The notes under the pieces were generated by a model. The model worked only from the letters and a program-made list of their open reading frames with translations. It had not been told where the DNA came from and did no database searches. From the NCBI GenBank assembly GCA_021613335.1, contig JAJTWR010000290.1:500001-564000 (forward strand): a stretch of 64,000 nt of DNA. Direction: 5' to 3'. The position numbers were made by a program, and so were the translations under genes. Each line of letters opens with the position of its first letter. Position 1 is the stretch's first letter. This document shows, in pieces, positions 46,725 to 59,200 of this stretch. The stretch comes from Whitmania pigra (Eukaryota; Annelida; Clitellata; Hirudinida; Haemopidae).

Positions 46725-49700
46725 ATGACATCTTTTTTGGATAAATTGTGTCATTGCAGTGAGATATTGCCACTTTGTAAAGAAAGGCTCAAAAGTTTGA
46801 TTGTTGATGAGAAATCAAATCCGTTTGCTTTAAATTATTATGACGTTAAAGGAATAACAGAGAATTATTTAAAAGAAGTAAGTCTTGAAAATAAATTTTA
46901 ATGTTTCTATAATATTTGTATGAATTTATATAAATATTTGTTTAGGTGTCAGGGAAGGACAGCAATCCTTCAAAATTACACATACGAGCTAGTTTATTTG
47001 ATCACGAGTTTGGTCTGTTTTTTGGAAAGACTTGGAGAAGCCAAAGTAAAAATTATAAAGGCCAGAGCTCAATTAATTTCAATAGTGTGAGAATAGATCT
47101 TTTTAATTTTAATTTTGCTCTATGAGAAATTTTTTAAGCATTAGTTTTAGATATGGGTTGATTCCTTCATGCAATTTTTTCCTCTAGTCAGCCTTCTTTC
47201 ACAGTTCTGTAAACAGGGAACAGATATTGCTGGTCCTGGAGCTTGTGGCATTGTGGAAAGGTGATGATGGATTGGAAAATGATCATGATTTGGAAGTTTC
47301 TTGTGGTTGGGGTGCTTGCTTGGCTTTCCAAAGTGATGCCTGTAACACAGATTTTAATGACTCAAAGAAGTCTGCTATCAAAGTTTCTCGGTCAGCTTCC
47401 ATTCCTTTTCTTATAAATATTGTTTGTAAATATTTTCTAAGAGAAATCATATAAGTGATATAGTATATAATGGTAAATATTATATATATAAATTTCAATA
47501 TATATATATAGACATTATATATATTATTTTCTTTTACAGGGTAGAGTTATATCAAGGGACACCCCGGTCTCTGTTTTATGTTAAAGATTTCAAATGTAAA
47601 TAGATCTTTCAATAATTACCAATTAACAAAGTTCTTATTTAATATCATCCTTATATTGTTTGTTTCATTTTAAAAAATAGCTTTTCAGAAAGACCATCTT
47701 TCCACAAGAATTACAATTTCACTTTCCACTCAACTCCACGATCAAATGAATGGTTGTATCCATTTAATTCCCGAGAATGTTTTTTTTTCTGATGCTAAAG
47801 AAGTTTCTGGAATTTTGGGTTTGATCATTAATTATAATATGAATTTGTTGATTAATTGATCATTCAAGTCTTAAATAAATATGTTTATTTATAAAGCAAC
47901 ATAAGCCTAAGCTTAATCCAGGGGCGCTTTGTGATGGTGCAAGCCAGGTTGCAAACATGACACATAGCGACTCGCTTTTCCAGTCGTTCGAAGGAACGTC
48001 ACCCTCTGAGCTCACTTGGATTCAAAATATTACGAACTGAAGCACGATTATAAAATGTTTGCTGAAAATTTTATTGAACTTAATCAAAAAACCGATTACA
48101 AATTTAGATTAATTTTGGCTTAAAAGTACAGCTTAGTAATGGCATTCTGAGAACATTTATCTTGAGTTTTATTTAAAATTTCATCTTAGCAATATTTTTC
48201 AGTTTTCAGCGTCGACTATCTATTGCAGTTTGTTTTTAATTTTCTAAGCCAATTCAGGACTAAAGAGACCGCAGTTGTGCCCGTCCCTTAGGTGCTCTCT
48301 GGAAAAGATTGTGATTCGGCTGCATCCAAATCTTAAAGAATTTGAAGAGACCTTGAAGAGGCTTGTTCACCAAGATGTTCTCCAGGCTTTGGACGTGGCC
48401 TTCAGTCAAGAGGATATTGTTATCAGCAGAAGGATCCTCAGGGTGATCTGATAGTTATGAGACAATTTTTGTTGTTCTTTAATTTTTTAATTTGGTTTTA
48501 ACAATCAGCTTAATGATAATAATGCTTAATGCTGCTAATAATTGTTGAGCTTGCTTTTTGTTACGTAGGTCGGAGTTCATAACGGCCTGGTCTTTACTAG
48601 TCCCTTGGAAGACATTCAAATGTCTTTGAACTCTAATATTTTAGTGAAAAGAGTTTCTAAGAAATTATCTATGCAGTCTTCCATGCAGAAGAGAAACATT
48701 GCATCTGTTGCAACAGCTCTTCTGTTGGTTTTAATCTGATTTTTGGTTGGCTATTATGAAATGTATTGTTTTCTTATTACTGAAACATGTTGATGTTGCT
48801 TACGATCAAGTTGAGCATTAGACTTTTGCATGACAGGCAAAATTCAAATATGGGGGATGCAAAAGATGAGAATTTGTTGGTCCACAACACGAAAGTGGAG
48901 ATTGGAGGAATGCTAAATGATCCTACATTTTGTTTTGTATTTGCACTCGTCTATGAGATTACCTTGCCAGCAAGTGCTGAAAGTGAGAATGTTGCAAAAA
49001 ATAGATTTTCTACCATGGTGCAGCCTGTCATGGAAGTTCTTGTTAGATGGGGGATATTACATGCAGGAGGTGAAGGTAATTTGGAGCCTGGTCATCATGA
49101 GACTACTCTTTTTGGAGGTCCTCATTTCAATCCCTTTGAAAACCTGGCCTATACTGAAAATCCTCCCATATTTAATGAAAACGTATTGGCTGGTGCCAAA
49201 GATTCTGGGTTATTAAGTTTTGAGCTTCAGTTTTCCAAGGGCATTGATCTCTCATCATTCAACAATCAGCAAATTTATGACCAAAAAGATGGTCAGATCG
49301 TGAAAAATATGGAAATGAAAAGATCAGAAAGATTCCAGAGGTTATTGACGAGATCAGAAAAGAAGGGCCGTGATGATGACAATGCTGGTGAAGATTTTCT
49401 TTCAAGGCAAGGGGAATCAAACATACCAGTTGACTCTGCCAAGTCTCTTCAAGAAGTGTCTGAAAGGGCGTCTGCAATGCCAGAGTCTTTAGAAGTACCA
49501 ACGGCATCGGAGCTCAAAGAGCTGCCGTACTTGTCTGCACAAGTTCCCATTTTTCCAGAATATCCTGCCGGCAGGAGTGATCTGACTGGCAACAGGCTCT
49601 CCAGGGCTGCCTTGGCAAGACTCCTGACCTTCGACTTTCCGGTGATATTGGCGGCAGATGGCAGCCCTGCCGAGGTCGTGGATGCGAGCGACCTCATTGG

Positions 49701-52700
49701 AAAGACAATGCCCCGTAAAGATTATGAAGATCATTTAAAGGTCAATGAGATCACATTCCAGTTTATGGCATTCAACAGGTAGTTGCATTAATATCAATAA
49801 TTATGTATTATTGTATATAAAATGAGTTTAAATAGTTAATTACTATAAACGGCACTATAAGGGAAGGTGAAAGCTGTATTTACATGGACATTATTTATGA
49901 AAGTTAGAATGTTATGTCAAATTTCTTGATTTTGAATGTTAAACATTTAGAAGTATTTATTATGTTTGTTGAAACATTGCTTAATGCATTTGAATTGTTT
50001 ACTTCAAATACTATAAATAGTCTTAAATTATTCATTATTCTACAGATTTTCTATTGATCAAGGCCACTTTGATTCCATTGATTTGCCCAGTGCTCTCTTT
50101 TTCACATTTCAATTTTACAAGTTTGACACCATCACCTCTGAAAGGTGGGATAAATTACTAACAAGATTTAAAATTATGCTTTGCATTAATTTATTACTTG
50201 AACGATTTAAAATATAATTGCAGAGTTATTGGATTTGTTTTGATAATGATTGCCAAATCATCTTTGTCTTCAGATTGATGCTAGAAGCGGTGAACAAAGA
50301 AATATCGCCAAACACAAATGAGGCACTTTACGTTCTTAGAAGACTTGGTGTGGATGGATCAAAGATGAATGGTCCTCCAGGTTATCAGGTTGGAATTGGT
50401 GAAGGGATCTAAAATCTAACTTGCTTCTCTTGAGGGAAATATTGTGAATGTATTCTGGGATTTGGTGATGACATGGAAATATTGTGAATGTATTCAATGG
50501 TATGGTGATGATATGAGTTCCTAGTATTATTCTAATCTTTTTGATTCTCTAGGTAAAATTCATAGTTGATTCAAAAGCAATGGATGAAGATCGACAGTTT
50601 CATAACTATCTCAATGAGCAACTGTTGCACATTGACATTTGGGACGGTGATTCTCTATTTCATATCGGAGAATGTGCCCTTGATTTGAAAGTTAGATTTA
50701 TTTCTTAGTTTTAACACTTAAATGCAATTAAAATTGAGAACTTAAGGACAAATAGGTTTTAAAAAGATTTTATGGAAATTGTTAATGTTATAATAACAAC
50801 AACAACAACAAAATAAGGCTATTGCATTAGGCACTGAACTGCTATTATTTTAAATGTAATCACATATTTTGACTGAATTTGATGATGAATTCGAGGTTCT
50901 GATGCGACAAGGTAGGACTGCAGTCCAATCAACTCTTGAACTCGATGCTTGGCATGTAGAGTACATTGAGCCAGAAATTGTCGTCACGGATGCCGTCATC
51001 GTCAAGGAAGCCAATGTCAAGCCAACCGAAGTAAAGACTTCTGTAAGAGGGAAGTTACTGCTGAGGACGGGAAATGTAGGGAGGAAGGTGACATCGTGGA
51101 TGAAGGATGGAGGTTTTAGCTTTATTTCTTTGGAGAAGAAGTTGGTTGTTTTTTAATTAAAAAATTGAATTAGTGATAGTCTTTAATGATTTTCAATTGA
51201 AGATTATTAGATAATTTATTTATATTTATAATATAATTTTGTTATTCCATAAATTTTGTGATTTAGCTTTACATTTTTTAAAAGTGGTTTATGAGTTTAT
51301 TGAATCAAACAAATTAAGACATTTAATCCCTTAAGTTTATTTCTTCTCAGAAATTCTAGAGAAAATGAATGAAAGTAATGTTGCCTATCTTACAAAAATG
51401 AGTCAGTTTTCACCAATTGTTTTAAAAATCATATTTTATTTATTTTGTGCATCTGATATGTGAAGGGCAAATGTCTAACCCATGGAATTATTTGACAATG
51501 ACAATGACAATTTCTATTGGATGTAAGTATCACAAAATATATAATTCAGAATAATCGAAAAGTACCATCCATTTAAAATATTTTTAGTTTATTAACTATC
51601 CCAGGATAATAAGGTAATTTAATATTATTTTGTAAATAATTATATTAATAATGGATAATAAAGTAATATAATATGTTTAATAATTGTAAAGGGAAAATAT
51701 AATTTATTAAACATTTACCAGTTTATATCAGATCAGCTGCACAACCATATCAACAATTTATTGCCGTCATCACTCAGCAAATTATTTGTCAAGTCATCAG
51801 ACATGCACTCTTGCAGCATTAATTCAGCATTGCATTTTTGATCAACTCCTTTTAGAACAACTTTGAAGTCACTTTCTATCGAATGTGTTGGACCTCAAAT
51901 GTTCCATATTCTTCCACACCATCCTCAAAAACATCACATTCACTTTTCTTATTAAAATTTATTATTTCCGTTTTTCTTTAATAAAAAAACCTAGCCTCTG
52001 TCCTAGGTCATCTATAAACAGGGCTATGTTCTTTCAGATATAACTTTTTGATTCCAGAAAATTTTATGTTTCTATTGTATGTATTGTTCTTTGTGATTTT
52101 GGCAATAAAATAAATGAAATCAATGAAAACTCCTCAGCATTACTTTTTACTCTTGCCTTATGCTTGCATGGTTAACTTGTTTAATTAAATATCACCTTCA
52201 ATTAATTATTTCACAACCAGCCAAGAGGAGCAAGGCCAGCCGTTTGCCAGAAATCAGCTACGAACTCCTTCAAATGATTGTCAATCAAAAGAGTTTGCAC
52301 CTCCCATCAGCTCATCAGATGGTCAGAGATACAGCGGAGAGGATTAAAAAGATGAAGAGGATGGAAGCCCTGAATAAAAAGCTGATGAATAGTGAAGCTA
52401 AAGAAGAGAGCTTCCCTGTAGCTGTTAGTAAATGTAAATGTTTTGATAAATATACACAAGATAACACTATTTAATTTATGTTCTGTTGGGCACATCAAAA
52501 CCCCTTTCACAATAAGGTACTTATTTTTTTTTCATTTTTGAGAAATTTTATTTGTGTAACTAAGCAGAACAATAAACCAAAACCAAGAGAAATAGACAAC
52601 CAAATAAAATTGTATTGTTTCCAATTTGTATCCACAACAACATGAATTTGTGCATTGGTATCGTGGAATAATATATCTTGAACACTTTATAGAAGAATGT

Positions 52701-55381
52701 TGAGAAAAAAAAGAGAGAAATAAGTGTTATTTCCATCACATTAGCCTCTTGTGACCTGACATGTGATCGTATGTGTGTTTGCATGTAAGGAAATGCACTT
52801 TTTTGGGCTTTGATAAATTGACTTCTGTTGTAATTAGTTTTGAGTTCTTACAAACATGTTTGATAGTTCCTAGAGTGACTTCAGGCAAATGTTTTAAGCT
52901 ATAATAATAAAGATCATCATGAAGAGAGTGAGAGACAGTGTATCATTCAACTTAATACTATCATTACTACTAAGTTGTGCTTGATTTTTCAGTCCATGAG
53001 ATCTGAAACAGAATTAAGAGCAAGGGATCTCAGAACTGTTGAAATGTATCGACAAAACATGAAACCGGGAAGCATCAAATCCATACTCAGTCAGCATATC
53101 ACTACCAATATTGCTATTAAAACATGCTTGGGGACAACATCATTCTTTGAATTCCCTCTCCAAAACCCCCACAATACTGATGTGGTTGTGGTTATAGAAT
53201 GGAGTGGATCTGATTTGAGGTTTGTTACATTCATAATTATCTGCCCACAAATATCAGCATAGCAGTAGTAGTACTAGTCATGATATGTTGTCACATCACA
53301 GCCAACGAGTGCCTTCAGATGGTAGTGTTATACAAATGGTGGAGTGATTAAAATGATTATCCTGTTTGAACACTTAAGTTATTCAAAATATCATGAACAT
53401 ACACAAATACAAAAAAAGAGGGTATAGATGGCATGGTGAGGTTAAAAATTGGATTAGCTAGTTAAATTATAGCAAATGCCATGCCAAATATTTACTTTTT
53501 ACAAAGCATTCTATATTGAATTTTATGGAAGGTTTCTTCAAAGACTTTTAATTTTTTTAGTCTCATCACAAATGTTTCTGAATGGCGACATTTTAAAACC
53601 CTTAACAAAATCACAACTCCCCTTGAAGAAGGTATGTTTTCAACAGCAAGGGCAGATGGCAATGCCTCAGAAAATTTGATCAACGATGTGGGAGATTCCA
53701 ATCTTGCTGAACTTTTCCTCCAGCCAAAAGAAAGTGTTCACATTCCATTTAAATTTCTCACATTTCAACACATGATTCAAGTTGAACCAAGTCATTTCAA
53801 TTTTGCAACAAATTCCATGCTGACTTTGAACAAGATGGAAGATGATTTATCAGAGGATAACAATGATGGTGATGTTGTTATTCAAGAAATGAATCAAGGG
53901 AATATTGTTAAAGCAAGACAGATGGATCAAGCATTGAACAATAGAAACATCAAGATAAATTTCAGGATAAAAAGAGACATGTCCTTCCTCGCTATACTGG
54001 ATCTGACAATAAGCCAATATCCTCACATTATCAACAAAACATTTAGATTCACTCAACCAGAACACACCTTTTTTAAGAAATCATTTGTATTGCCTCAATG
54101 GCCACAGTTTACCAATTCTCAGAACCAGTCAGGAGGAAATAAAGTCTTGGTGAGATGTAGTGATCCAAACATCATATGCACCTCAGCCAGAAATGCACCA
54201 GGAAATCCAGTTGTCGTCTTTGTAAAAGTGGCATGTGGCTCAGCACCTCAGGTGAAAAACTTTTTCATTGCCATTTATATTGACCCAAGAATGTCCAAGC
54301 CTATAGAGGTATGGCAAGTTAATATCAAGGTAATGCAGAGGGTAGACATTGCAGGAGTTCAAGGTCAGACTGTCAGATTTTCTCTTATGATAAGGTTTGT
54401 TTCCTAAATTATTACTCTGAATAATTACTGTTTTTTCCAGCTTGATATAATTTATTAACGCCGTCTTTCGAGTGATTAAGATTATTTTTTATTTATTAGT
54501 GACATCTTTCGAATAAATAAGGTTTATTATTAGTGACATCTTTCGAATGAATTTTTTTATTAATGCCATCTTTCGAGTGAATGAGTTTCATTTTTATTTA
54601 TTAGTTCCATCTTTTGAATGAATCAGTTTTTATTTATTCGCGCCATTTTTCGAATGAATGAGTTTTTTTCGTGAGCAGACATCTTCAACATCTAAATTTA
54701 TAAAATTAATCCAGGGGAAGCCTTGTCTCACGTTTAGTCAGATGTTATCCTTCCCATTCAAAACAAATGTCAATCAACCCAGAGGAATCATTCATGCTGA
54801 TGGCTGGAAATTTACAGCAGATGAATGTTGCCATTCGACCCACGAAAGTAGGAGTTTCCAGCATGTTTGTTAACGTTGTCGACGTTGAATCTCACCAATT
54901 GGTAACAAGCTGGCTTATCCATGTCATAACCCGGGAGCCAATGATCAGCAGACAGTTTGAACTAAGCTTAACAATCGGAGGACCAGGAGAAAATAAAAGA
55001 ATATCTTTTGTCAATCCTTATGGAGTCTGTGTTGCATCTTTTCATGTATTTTATATTTGGCTGATGAGTGCCTCAATATGTAAAAATAGAGCGAGAGGAT
55101 GCAAGTTGGGCGGATGATGCTAGCAGTAAAAATCAATCTATTTATTAATTAATATTATTTATTTGCAGTGCTACAAGACGTTCTACCTTCATACTACTCA
55201 CAGTGACCTTCTCTTATTTAAAGACAACAAGTTGGAGCTTGGACCAACTCAAAAGACACAAATTGGCATGAAGTTCTTACCTTCATCAAAGCAGGGATAT
55301 AGCACAATCTTGGTGTTCATTAATGACGAGGAGGACAAAAATGAGGAGGCTTTTGCTGTGAAGGTCCATTACAAGAGATAG
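46725..55381 (+). CDS. NPHP4: Nephrocystin-4
   Basis: A large scaffold of the ciliary transition zone. The ATG at 46725 starts MTSFLDKLCHCSEILPLCKE. Early exons (46725-46877, 46946-47086, 47188-47390, 47540-47595 and on) carry FDHEFGLFFGKTWRSQ, LELVALWKGDDG and VELYQGTPRSLFYV. The middle has VGVHNGLVFTSPLEDIQ, VKVEIGGMLNDPTFCFVFAL-like sequence, EITFQFMAFNR and LHIDIWDGDSLFHIGECAL. The C-terminal half has CLGTTSFFEFPLQNPHNTDV, RCSDPNIICTSARNAPGNPV, VWQVNIKVMQRVDIAGVQGQ, VDVESHQLVTSWLIHVITRE and a final FINDEEDKNEEAFAVKVHYK. These match nephrocystin-4 in order, and length is in the family range. Two introns contain small tandem repeats. It is tail to tail with the WD-repeat gene. Confidence 0.92.
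47469..47524 (+). repeat. (AT)n runs
   Basis: Short TA dinucleotide runs in the third NPHP4 intron. Confidence 0.8.
50435..50514 (+). repeat. Two-copy tandem repeat, 40-bp unit
   Basis: Two adjacent copies beginning GGAAATATTGTGAATGTATT, 40 bp apart, with a few differences in the second half. They lie in an NPHP4 intron. Confidence 0.9.
54451..54668 (+). repeat. Degenerate minisatellite, about six 36-bp units
   Basis: Six diverged copies of a unit resembling TTTATTAGTGACATCTTTCG followed by AATGAATGAGTT. The core CATCTTTCGA recurs at regular spacing. It sits in an NPHP4 intron just before the exon at about 54708. Confidence 0.9.
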
Positions 55382-56294
55382 ATTATGAACTTATGAATTT
55401 ATTGATTGACATTTATTGCAAAAAAGGAACAGTCACAATCAAAGAATAGAAAATAAGGTACAAAGTTAACCATAATCAAGTGAAGAGCAAATCTGAGTGA
55501 TAAACTTCATTAAAATGAAGTAATTGACAAAAAATGTAATTCCAAACTCTATGGGTTTAATTAACAATAATAATTAATATAATGATACAACAACAGTTTT
55601 AGCATAGCAGAGGAGGCGCCTTTTACTCTGTTGTCCTGGTTTCATAATGACTTCCTGAATGGATGGCACTATAGGTTTATAGTTGAGCAAGATGCCAGCA
55701 ATGTTTATTTATTTCGGAAGCAAGATTATGTTCAAAACTTGAATAATCGCCAATGATGAGGCTGTAACACAGATGTACATTGTAGACTCTACAATGCAGA
55801 GTTTATTATATAATGTGGTGAATATAGCTACATTTACAGGCATTACAAAATTTAGATCCCAGTTTGCATATATCATTATGTGGTATGAAGAATGCTAAGG
55901 AAAGCCTTGCATAGTTAAAGCACTTCAGCAAGCTCCATAAAGAAGTCAATGAGATAGTCGCAGCCACTGCAGTTCAAGCAGTAATGATCAGTATAAGAAA
56001 GCCAACGGGAGACTCTCATAGTCAAACGTAACTTGGGATCTGGAAGGCAACCGCCAAAACATCCGGCTGTCCATTGGGCAAAATCAGCAGAATCGTAGGG
56101 CAGAAAAAAGGGTACTCCTCTGAGGATCCCAGTCTGGAAGCTCAATGGTACTTGCCAACATTTTAATAACAATTTAATTTATGTAATACTTTGCATCTGG
56201 AGCTTCAAAATTAACTCTAGATTACTGTGAGGTTTGTTATACCTCAGGAAAAAATACTAGATAAGAAGTCAAAAACCAATGTTTATTGAATTAT
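55382..56294. other. Tail-to-tail spacer, NPHP4 and WD-repeat gene
   Basis: Facing 3' UTRs plus the minus-strand open stretch at 55915-56172 listed separately. Confidence 0.5.
55915..56172 (-). other. Candidate exon, cysteine-rich, unrecognised
   Basis: An 85-codon open stretch with coding-like composition, GC-richer than its flanks. It reads LSFQTGILRGVPFFLPYDSA, then QWTAGCFGGCLPDPKLRL and DHYCLNCSGCDYLIDFFMEL before TAA. Acceptor-like AG sites occur at its start (CTTCCAG). No family is recognised and the preceding exon is unknown. It lies downstream of the WD-repeat gene on the same strand. Confidence 0.35.
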
Positions 56295-59200
56295 TCAAAC
56301 TAACTGCAACCAGTCTAGCGAATCATCAGATTTTATATTCTTAAGGTTCAGAGAGTGATGGCTGGGTTCAAGCTTAAGATCATGAACCTTCAGATGAGCA
56401 TAAGTAAATAGCCCACCTGCTTTAGGAGGACAACGCTTTGTCCTCTCGTGTCTCAACCTGTGAGGGAATTATGGTTTGATTAGGATAACAACTCTCAGAA
56501 TTATTTAATTTTAGCATTCCAAGGTTCATTCACAGCATCAATAGTGCTAGATGGCTGCATTGCATTGTGATGATTGAAGTCTAACTTTCTCCAAAATAAA
56601 ATTAATTTTGCCTCACTCATTTATATCTTATTTTTATTCTGTAATTACATCTAATCAAGTGCTTATTATTGTTAAATATTGTTATTATCAATTATAGGGT
56701 ATCAAGAAAAATTAAAATCAGCATTTAATGAATTAATTGTGAGCGATACACTTCAATACAATAAAGTAACTGATATCAAATATATGCATAATTTAATAAT
56801 GTATGTGGGTGATATATAGTCCCATCCAACCTTGGTCCAGTAGCATTGAGGAATGTCTCAGTATTGAGTATATCTTCCACAAGAACATATTTATCAGTTA
56901 TGGAAGCAGATATGCTATTGGATGGAGATTTAATGCAACTTTTGCTTTTGGTACAAATCTGCTTTGTTGTGAGATTTAGGCTTTTCTTTTTTCTACTGAC
57001 TCCAGCCTCTGCAACCTCATCACTACTGTCATAATCTTTTGAAAAAATGATTTGTTCTGTGGTTAGATGCTGATTGGCTATCAAGCCATGTCTGGGAAGG
57101 CTGAGAGGGTGAATAAGCACATCAAATGGAACTCTGGGGTGAATGTAAGTAGAAGGTTTGGATAAAATCCAAAGCTCTTTTGCACCAAAAGTCCCTTAAA
57201 ATACAAACATACAATGAAAGGCTTTCATATCAAAACAATAATAAACAGACTAAATATGAAAATTAACTTTATAATAAATTGCTCCAAAGTTTAATAGTCA
57301 AGTGCTAACATCATCATTAGTGGCATAATGGTATTAAGTTGTTGAAATCTCTCCCTAACCGATAAAATGTCCATGATCATTAAAGATCCTGATGTGCCCA
57401 TTAATAGCAGAAGCTACAATAAAAAAACTGCGTGATTCTTCCACCAGCTGCAGGTTAGTCAACTCGTGGACGTGGGATCTCCATTTAGCTAGAACTTAAA
57501 AATGTTCCAATATGCTCACAATTTTTAATAGAATTATTAAAATGCAGAAGCATGCAAAGCTTAATGCATCATGTTAACAATCCAGCCAGTTTTACCAGGC
57601 ACCATCCTTGGATTGGGATGCTTTGTAAATGGTAAAGCAACTAAAATGTGCCTTTATATCCTATTTAGGCATAAAAACACTTGTAAGATCAACTAAATAG
57701 CAATAAGTTAATCAGACAAATGCAGATATCATTGTCGTGACTGTCGATGTCTCCATGCACACACACTTACAAATAGGACTGTGACTAGTTTGCTCAATAC
57801 AAAATTGGCTGATGTCCCACAAGTGAACAAAACCTTGACTATCGCCAAGCGCAAGAATTTTATTGGCTGAATCCGTTGTCATGACAACTAGAGATGCTTC
57901 TTTACAATTACTTATCTATCAAAGGAGAATTGCTAGAATTTAATTTTATGTACTATATTGGATCATTATAAATTGTTATTTTTGAGGATTGCTTTCTTTA
58001 CAAAAATCTTTAACAAGAAAAATTGAGTGAATCTGCCCAACTCATTCAAATTAAACCAACTTGTCTAAATAAATCAATTATTTGTTCATTACTAACAATA
58101 TACTGTGAAGTAAAGTGACTACCACCACTTTTGTGAACATTCCAAAAGTGGACACAGCCTTTTGTACCCAAGCTCACCAGATTGCCCACGAGTGGCTTAT
58201 TGCATCGGGTGGTTAATAAAAGGACTTGGGGTTCTACAAATTGAAATCGTTTGTACTAGTGATGATCTTGATTGTAAAGTTGATAAAAGTGCAGCTCACT
58301 TGTTTCAGCAACCTCATTGCCGATGCAATGTTGAATGTAATCACCGCAATCACGAGGAAAATTGTTTCTCTCTTTTATTATCCTTCCTTCAATTGTGCAT
58401 GGCTGCCCTTTCATTTCCAAAACAGAGCCATCCTCTTGATTAATACCTCAATCAACCATCAGAAAAATCTTAAAACTTATTTATATTAATTTTATTATGC
58501 CAACGTAATTTTATCTTTAATATTTATTGACAATTTACAGATATAGCACAATTTAAGATTCTAAAAATAAGGTTAAAGAAAATAAATTTAAAAAATTAAA
58601 ATAATTAAGTTATTTTTACTACTTATGTTTTACTACTCCCTTTCAGGAATTACCTGGAGTTATAAGAGAGCAAATCCTATGTCCTGACACAAAGTTCCAA
58701 ACCATAATTAGGCCATCACGACTTGAAGTCACCAGAATGTTGCAAGGACAAAAAGTCACGCTCACAATATCTTCTTCGTGACCTTTGGCCTAAAGGGAAG
58801 CAAACAGTAAATGGACATGATACTTGATGCTTTAGAAATCAGCAGATTATTATTATCATTTAGTCATTAACAATATTTAATGTCACCATCATCACCAACA
58901 TATTACCAACTCATCAATCTAAGAACTAAAAAATATCTGTAACCAGATCATCAGGCCAATGAGTGAATGGAATTATGTTTTGCTTGAACTCAACTCTATC
59001 ATCTGGATAAATGGTTATCTGTTTGCTCCATCCAACACTTACCAAATACCTGCAACAAAATTGTAACTATAAGAATAACAATAGTAATAACAATCAAGAA
59101 CAGTTATATTTTAATGATATCAATAACATAAATAATAATGCACAGTCTTGTTTGCAGTTAATATTGATAACATTGCATGTATTATCATTGATTATTGTCC

